NCBI GenBank assembly: GCA_003550325.1
Contig: QKWP01000212.1
Span: forward strand, 108,229-172,228
DNA: 64,000 nt
Direction of reading: 5' to 3'
Origin: Gigaspora rosea
Taxonomy: Eukaryota; Glomeromycota; Glomeromycetes; Diversisporales; Gigasporaceae
The notes beneath the pieces are model-generated. The model saw only the letters and a program-made list of their open reading frames with translations. It was not told where the DNA came from and searched no databases. The position numbers were made by a program, and so were the translations under genes. Of the stretch, positions 59,901 to 64,000 are shown in pieces (the stretch's first letter is position 1; each line of letters opens with the position of its first letter).

Positions 59901-62189
59901 AAATGCCTCAACCTGGGATCTATCTCATAAGTGTAGGTTTGAAAATTTCAACGAGTTATTAATGGCACTTCGCAAGAACACTGTTCTGACTTCACTGAAT
60001 CTTAGTTCAAATTACCTTGGACCATTCGGAGGAAAAGCATTATCAGAAACACTTTGCAAGAACACCACGCTGACTATTTTAATTCTTAAAAATAATAATC
60101 TCGGTTCAGAAGGGGGGAGAATGATATCAGATGCACTTTGCGAAAACACTACACTGATTTCTTTGAATCTTGACTCAAATGAACTCGGATCCGAAGGAGG
60201 AAAAGCATTAGCAAGTGCCCTTTGCACGAACTCCACGTTGAAATATTTGAATCTTACTAGCAATAATCTTAAATCAGAAGGAGGGAAAGCATTGGCAAGT
60301 GCACTTTGCACGAACTCCACGTTGAAAGATTTGAATCTTACTAACAATAATCTTGAATCGGGAGGTGGGAAAGCATTGGCAAGTGCACTTTGTGTAAACA
60401 TCACACTGATTTCTTTAAATCTTGAAAGTAATAATCTTGGATCAGAAGGAGGAAAAGCGTTGGCATATGCACTTTACAATAACAGCTCAGTGACTTTTTT
60501 GAATCTTCGATCTAATAATCTTGAATTAAATTGCGGATACGCATTAGTAGAAGCATTATGCAAGAATAATACGCTAAAAAATTTAGATCTTCGAGACAAT
60601 GATTTTAGAGGAAAAGAAGCATTCGTAGAAACAGTAGTTGATACACTTTGCAAAAACACACTAACTTCTTTGGATCTTCGTTCTAATGGGCTTGGATCAA
60701 AAGAAGGAAAAGTATTAGCAGATGTGCTTTGCAAGGTTACCACACTCACTTCTTTGGATCTATATGATAATAAACTTGGATCAGAAGGAGGAAAAGCATT
60801 AGCGGTTGCGCTTTGCAAGAACTCCACGCTGACGTCATTGAATCTTCAAAAGAATGAACTTGGATCAGATGGAGGAAAAGCATTGGCTGATGCACTTTGT
60901 CGGAATTCCACACTATCTTTTTTGGATCTTGAAAATAATAATCTTGGATCAGAAGGAGGAAAAACATTAGCAGATGCACTTCGTAGTAACACCTCGTTGA
61001 CTTCTTTGAACCTTCGATCCAATAAACTTGGATTTATTGGAGGATACGCAATAGTAGATGCACTTTGCAAAAATACCACACTAAAAAATTTAGATATTCG
61101 AGACAATAATCTTAAAGGAGGATACGTACTATTAGAAACACTTTGCAAGAACACAAAGCTAAAAAATTTAAATATTGAAGAAGATGAAGCATTAATAAAT
61201 TCATTTTGCAAAAAGAATACGTTAAATCTTCGTTCAAATGGACTTGAATCAAAAGATGGAAAAATATTAGCAGATTTGCTTTACAAGGTTATTACACTCA
61301 CCTCTCTGGATCTTTATAATAATAATCTTGGATCAGAAGGTGGAAAAGCATTGGCAGATGCACTTTGCAAGAATTCCACGCTGACTTCTTTGAATATTGA
61401 AAATAATAATCTTGGACCAGAAGGAGGAAAAGCATTAGCAAATGCACTTTGCGAGAATTCCACATTGACTTTTTTGAATCTTGAAAATAATAAACTTGGA
61501 TCAGAAGGAGGAAAAGCACTAGCAAATGCACTTTACAAGAACTCCACGCTGACTTCTTTGAATCTTGAATGTAATAATCTTTGGTCAGAAGAGGGAATAG
61601 AATTTGCAAATGCGCTTTGCAAGAACACTACGCTGAAAGATTTGAATCTTAAATATAATAAACTTGGATCAGAAGGAGGAAAAGCATTAGCAAATGCACT
61701 TTGTAAGAATTTCACGCTGACTTCTTTAAATCTTTATTATAATAAACTTGGATCAGAAGGAGGAAAAGCATTAGTAGTTGCACTTGGCAAGAACTCCACG
61801 CTGACTTCTTTGAATATTGCATATAATAGTCTTGGATCGGAAGGAGGAAAAGAATTAGCGGATGCACTTTGTAAGAACATTACCTTGACTGATTTAAATC
61901 TTCGATTTAATAATCTTGACTTAAGCGGAGACGCAATAGTAGATGCACTTTGCAAGAACACCACCTTGGTTTCTTTGGATCTTGGATATTTTCTGAATGG
62001 ATCAAATGGAGGAAAAGCATTAGCAAATGTACTTTGCAAGAACTCCACGTTGAAGTTTTGGATTTTAGTTCGAATGAACTTGGATCAGAAGGAGGAGAAG
62101 CATTAGCTGATGCACTTTGCGAGAATTCCACATTGACTTCTTTGAACCTTGAAAATAATAAACTTGGATCAAAAGGAGGAAAAGCATGA
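56916..62189 (+). pseudogene. Sel1 - pseudokinase - kinase - LRR fusion, interrupted
   Basis: Exons 56916-57710, 57788-58861, 58937-59000, 59070-59242 and 59321-62189, all GT-AG with matching phases. Order: about four Sel1 repeats (GWCYEYGIGIAKDEKKAYEW and on); a degenerate kinase whose glycine loop is lost, whose HRDLH is INCGLYEK and whose DLG is ALSSLLL, though YIAPEVL, SDIYSFGIIMWE and RPSISKIL remain; a second kinase with GIGGFGKVF, VALKCL, IIHRDLHSKNILVH and SDLGLSK; a helical linker; and about 27 LRRs. Defects as read: TAG at 57156-57158 (TGG expected), one missing base in a T run near 59455, one missing base near 62056, and TGA at 62187. The pseudokinase-kinase order recalls JAKs and plant tandem kinases; a sensing role is inferred. 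Domain calls are firm; activity is not. Confidence 0.85.
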
Positions 62190-62190
62190 G
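59940..62190 (+). repeat. LRR array (ribonuclease-inhibitor type), 28-residue units, ~27
   Basis: Unit pattern TLTSLNLxxNxLGSEGGKAL then ADALCKNS (84 bp). This alternating 28-residue type is that of RNI/NLR LRRs. A larger duplication is visible: the block with NTLKNLDLRDND and LADVLCKVTTLTSLDLY (about 60540-60780) recurs at about 61050-61320. Reverse-strand frames are artefacts. Confidence 0.95.
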
Positions 62191-62217
62191 CAAATGCACT
62201 TTGTAAGAACTCCACGC

Positions 62218-63770
62218 CAGTGATGTTAAATGACCTGGTCATTTGAAAAATTTTTAAATGACCTCAAATGACCCTGAAATGACCGGTCATTATAGGTCAT
62301 TTGAATTTTGGGTCATTTGCAAATGACTCGTGACCAAATGACCATGGTCATTTGCAAATGACCAGGGTCATTTGAAGGTCATTTGGGTTATTAGTAGTGA
62401 TATGGTATTCAAAGTCCATGTAAACTTGATGATTGACATATAATCGCCCGTATCGCCTGTTAACGTGTTAGATAAGGATTATAAAATTCTAGATAGCACG
62501 TATCTATTTATTTCGCGGGTAATACAAACTCTTGGAGAGGAAATAGCCAATCAGAGAATGCAAAATTTGACTATTCCGACGAAGAATCCGACACGCGCAA
62601 AAACTAATATTTAAACCGTCTGGTGCAAATGATGGAAATGAAATCTATAAGCATCACTCTAACTCTATAGTCTCTAACCTTAAGACCTAACCCTAAATTT
62701 TTATTTCACGCGACGCGCTTAGTATATTTACAAAATCGGAGGTTTATTATAAGTAAAATGCGTCAACGTGTTGGGTTTAGTAGTGTTAGAAAGCACGTTA
62801 ATGTGCTAGGTAACACGTTAACGTGTCATACATTAATCAAATGTATATAAACGAATGAATTTGACTTCAAACGGGAAGTTTTTACTAATTTAATTTTAAT
62901 TAATTAAAAATCTTTTTTTGCTATAAATTCGTGCAATACCGGTACCTGATATACTTTTGATACGTCATAAATAGTGTGCCGCGTATAGTACAGTACGCAA
63001 AAAATTTTTTAGAATATTCTATAAAACTGGTCATATTTTAAAATTTCCCTTATGAAACCACCTTTTATTTTCTAAGCAAAATTATTCCTTGCAAAATTTT
63101 GTATATAGATGGTTTATATATCATATGCGTACTATACGTATTTCACATACTATACACACTATACAACTACTGTACGCTAAAAAAGTTCAGACATCATATA
63201 AATGGCACATCACTAATCGTACGTACGTTGTGTGAGGCTAAATGAACCCTCCATGTAAGTATCGCAACTATACACTAGTAAGACTAACTAAAATCAACTA
63301 AACTATTCTAACAATGGAAAGGTTTCGATTGTGGCGTGGATAGACTTGGTCCGAGTAACTAGGGTCGAATAGAGCTCTAGATTATGTCACGAGGCTCTAA
63401 TATGAGATCACAGGATTAAAATCGATGGTTAAGATTCTTAACGTATGTGATCACGGAGTTTCTGAAATCAATCACGGTAATTTAGCACAGGACAACCCGG
63501 CTTTTGCTTAAGGTAAATATTACTTTCGAGAACTGGAGTAAATGGACTTAGAAGATTATAAATTGATCAAATCTTAGCGTGAGTATTAAATATTTAATAT
63601 TGAATTATTGCTGACTTCGAATTTCATAATTTAATCAAGATTTAATTAATTGTTATTTCACCAATAAAATTCAAATGACCCTATAGGTCATTTCATTCTT
63701 GAAATGACCCAATGACCGGTCATTGGTCATTTGAGTCATTTGGGTCATTTCAGGTCATTTAACATCACTG
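62218..63770. mobile_element. hAT-like foldback element with AAATGACC subrepeats, ~1.55 kb
   Basis: Ends CAGTGATGTTAAATGACC and its complement. Both ends continue as clusters of AAATGACC / GGTCATTT words for 100-180 bp. The start resembles the hAT-like MITE at 20706 (GATGTTAAA). The interior is non-coding, has ACCTAACCCTAAA near 62688, an ATTCCTTGCAAAATTTTG module near 63090 and an inverted LTR fragment at about 63325-63410. It interrupts the LRR gene. No 8-bp target duplication is evident; AACTCC before it reappears inverted after it. Confidence 0.7.
63325..63410 (-). mobile_element. LTR fragment (fossil), same family as 20610-20690
   Basis: ACTTGGTCCGAGTAACTAGG and AGAGCTCTAGATTATGTC match, inverted, the LTR relic near 20640. 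Only a fragment is recognisable and it lies inside the hAT-like element. Confidence 0.55.
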
Positions 63771-64000
63771 GGAGTTATAGTAAAATCGCGAGAGGAGCAT
63801 TTTTGCTTAGTAACACGACAAGGGTTACCTAGTAAAATTTTGAGTTATTATAGAATCATTAAATACGGCTACATGCCGCGGCTACATATAAATTATTCCA
63901 AAAAATAAAAATATATTATGTACTGTATAAAGTACAAATTGGTCTAATTGGATTTAAAGCCCCCATGCTGTTTTTACTATCATCGAAATCACGTGAAGAA
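63771..64000. other. End of window, nothing recognised
   Basis: AT-rich DNA after the element's right end; no continuation of the LRR repeats is visible here, so the gene's original 3' end is not recovered. Confidence 0.5.

Noticed and set aside
60012-62242. Minus-strand open frames over the LRR region
   Set aside because: Same cause: 84-bp repeat units keep antisense frames open.

Overview
The window looks like nuclear DNA of an arbuscular mycorrhizal fungus (Glomeromycotina, Rhizophagus-like). This rests on very AT-rich sequence, short GT-AG introns, TKL-type kinases with HRDLHSGNIL and DLGLS motifs, long Sel1 arrays, a BTB-TLDc protein, and dense DNA-transposon debris (CACTA, MULE, hAT-like, foldback elements and MITEs) with a few LTR fossils. 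The genus is an inference; no marker gene was compared.
Layout: 1-1970 is a decayed CACTA transposase. 2000-9750 is mostly palindromic elements. 10231-19356 (minus strand) holds a von Willebrand A / eEF2K-like alpha-kinase gene that runs into a huge 36-residue Sel1 array (with an 806-base assembly gap), and the array joins a TKL kinase by plausible short exons. 20340-21350 is an LTR relic split by a hAT-like MITE. 21729-23692 (minus) is a nine-exon UPF0658 Golgi membrane protein gene. 23.7-43.6 kb is almost gene-free: a Sel1 relic, a tRNA-like SINE inside a ~157-bp tandem array, a MULE relic and many inverted-repeat elements. 43622-44101 (minus) is a two-exon small heat-shock protein absent from simple ORF scans. 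46116-47108 (minus) is an unknown multi-pass membrane protein. 50650-52295 is a BTB-BACK-TLDc gene. 54340-56299 has a MULE-like element and a solo LTR. 56916-62189 is a Sel1 - pseudokinase - kinase - LRR fusion gene whose 3' end is interrupted by a ~1.55-kb element reaching 63770.
The two signalling loci are the main biological interest. Both join repeat scaffolds (Sel1, LRR) to two kinase-type domains, an arrangement suited to sensing and relaying signals, though both carry stops or frameshifts. Several frameshifts lie in homopolymers and may be sequencing errors; others (nonsense codons, a 10-nt deletion) look like real decay. The second interest is the repeat fraction: foldback elements with tandem-subrepeat arms, recurring GGGTTAG-rich cores, and a ~75-bp module shared by three elements with unrelated ends.
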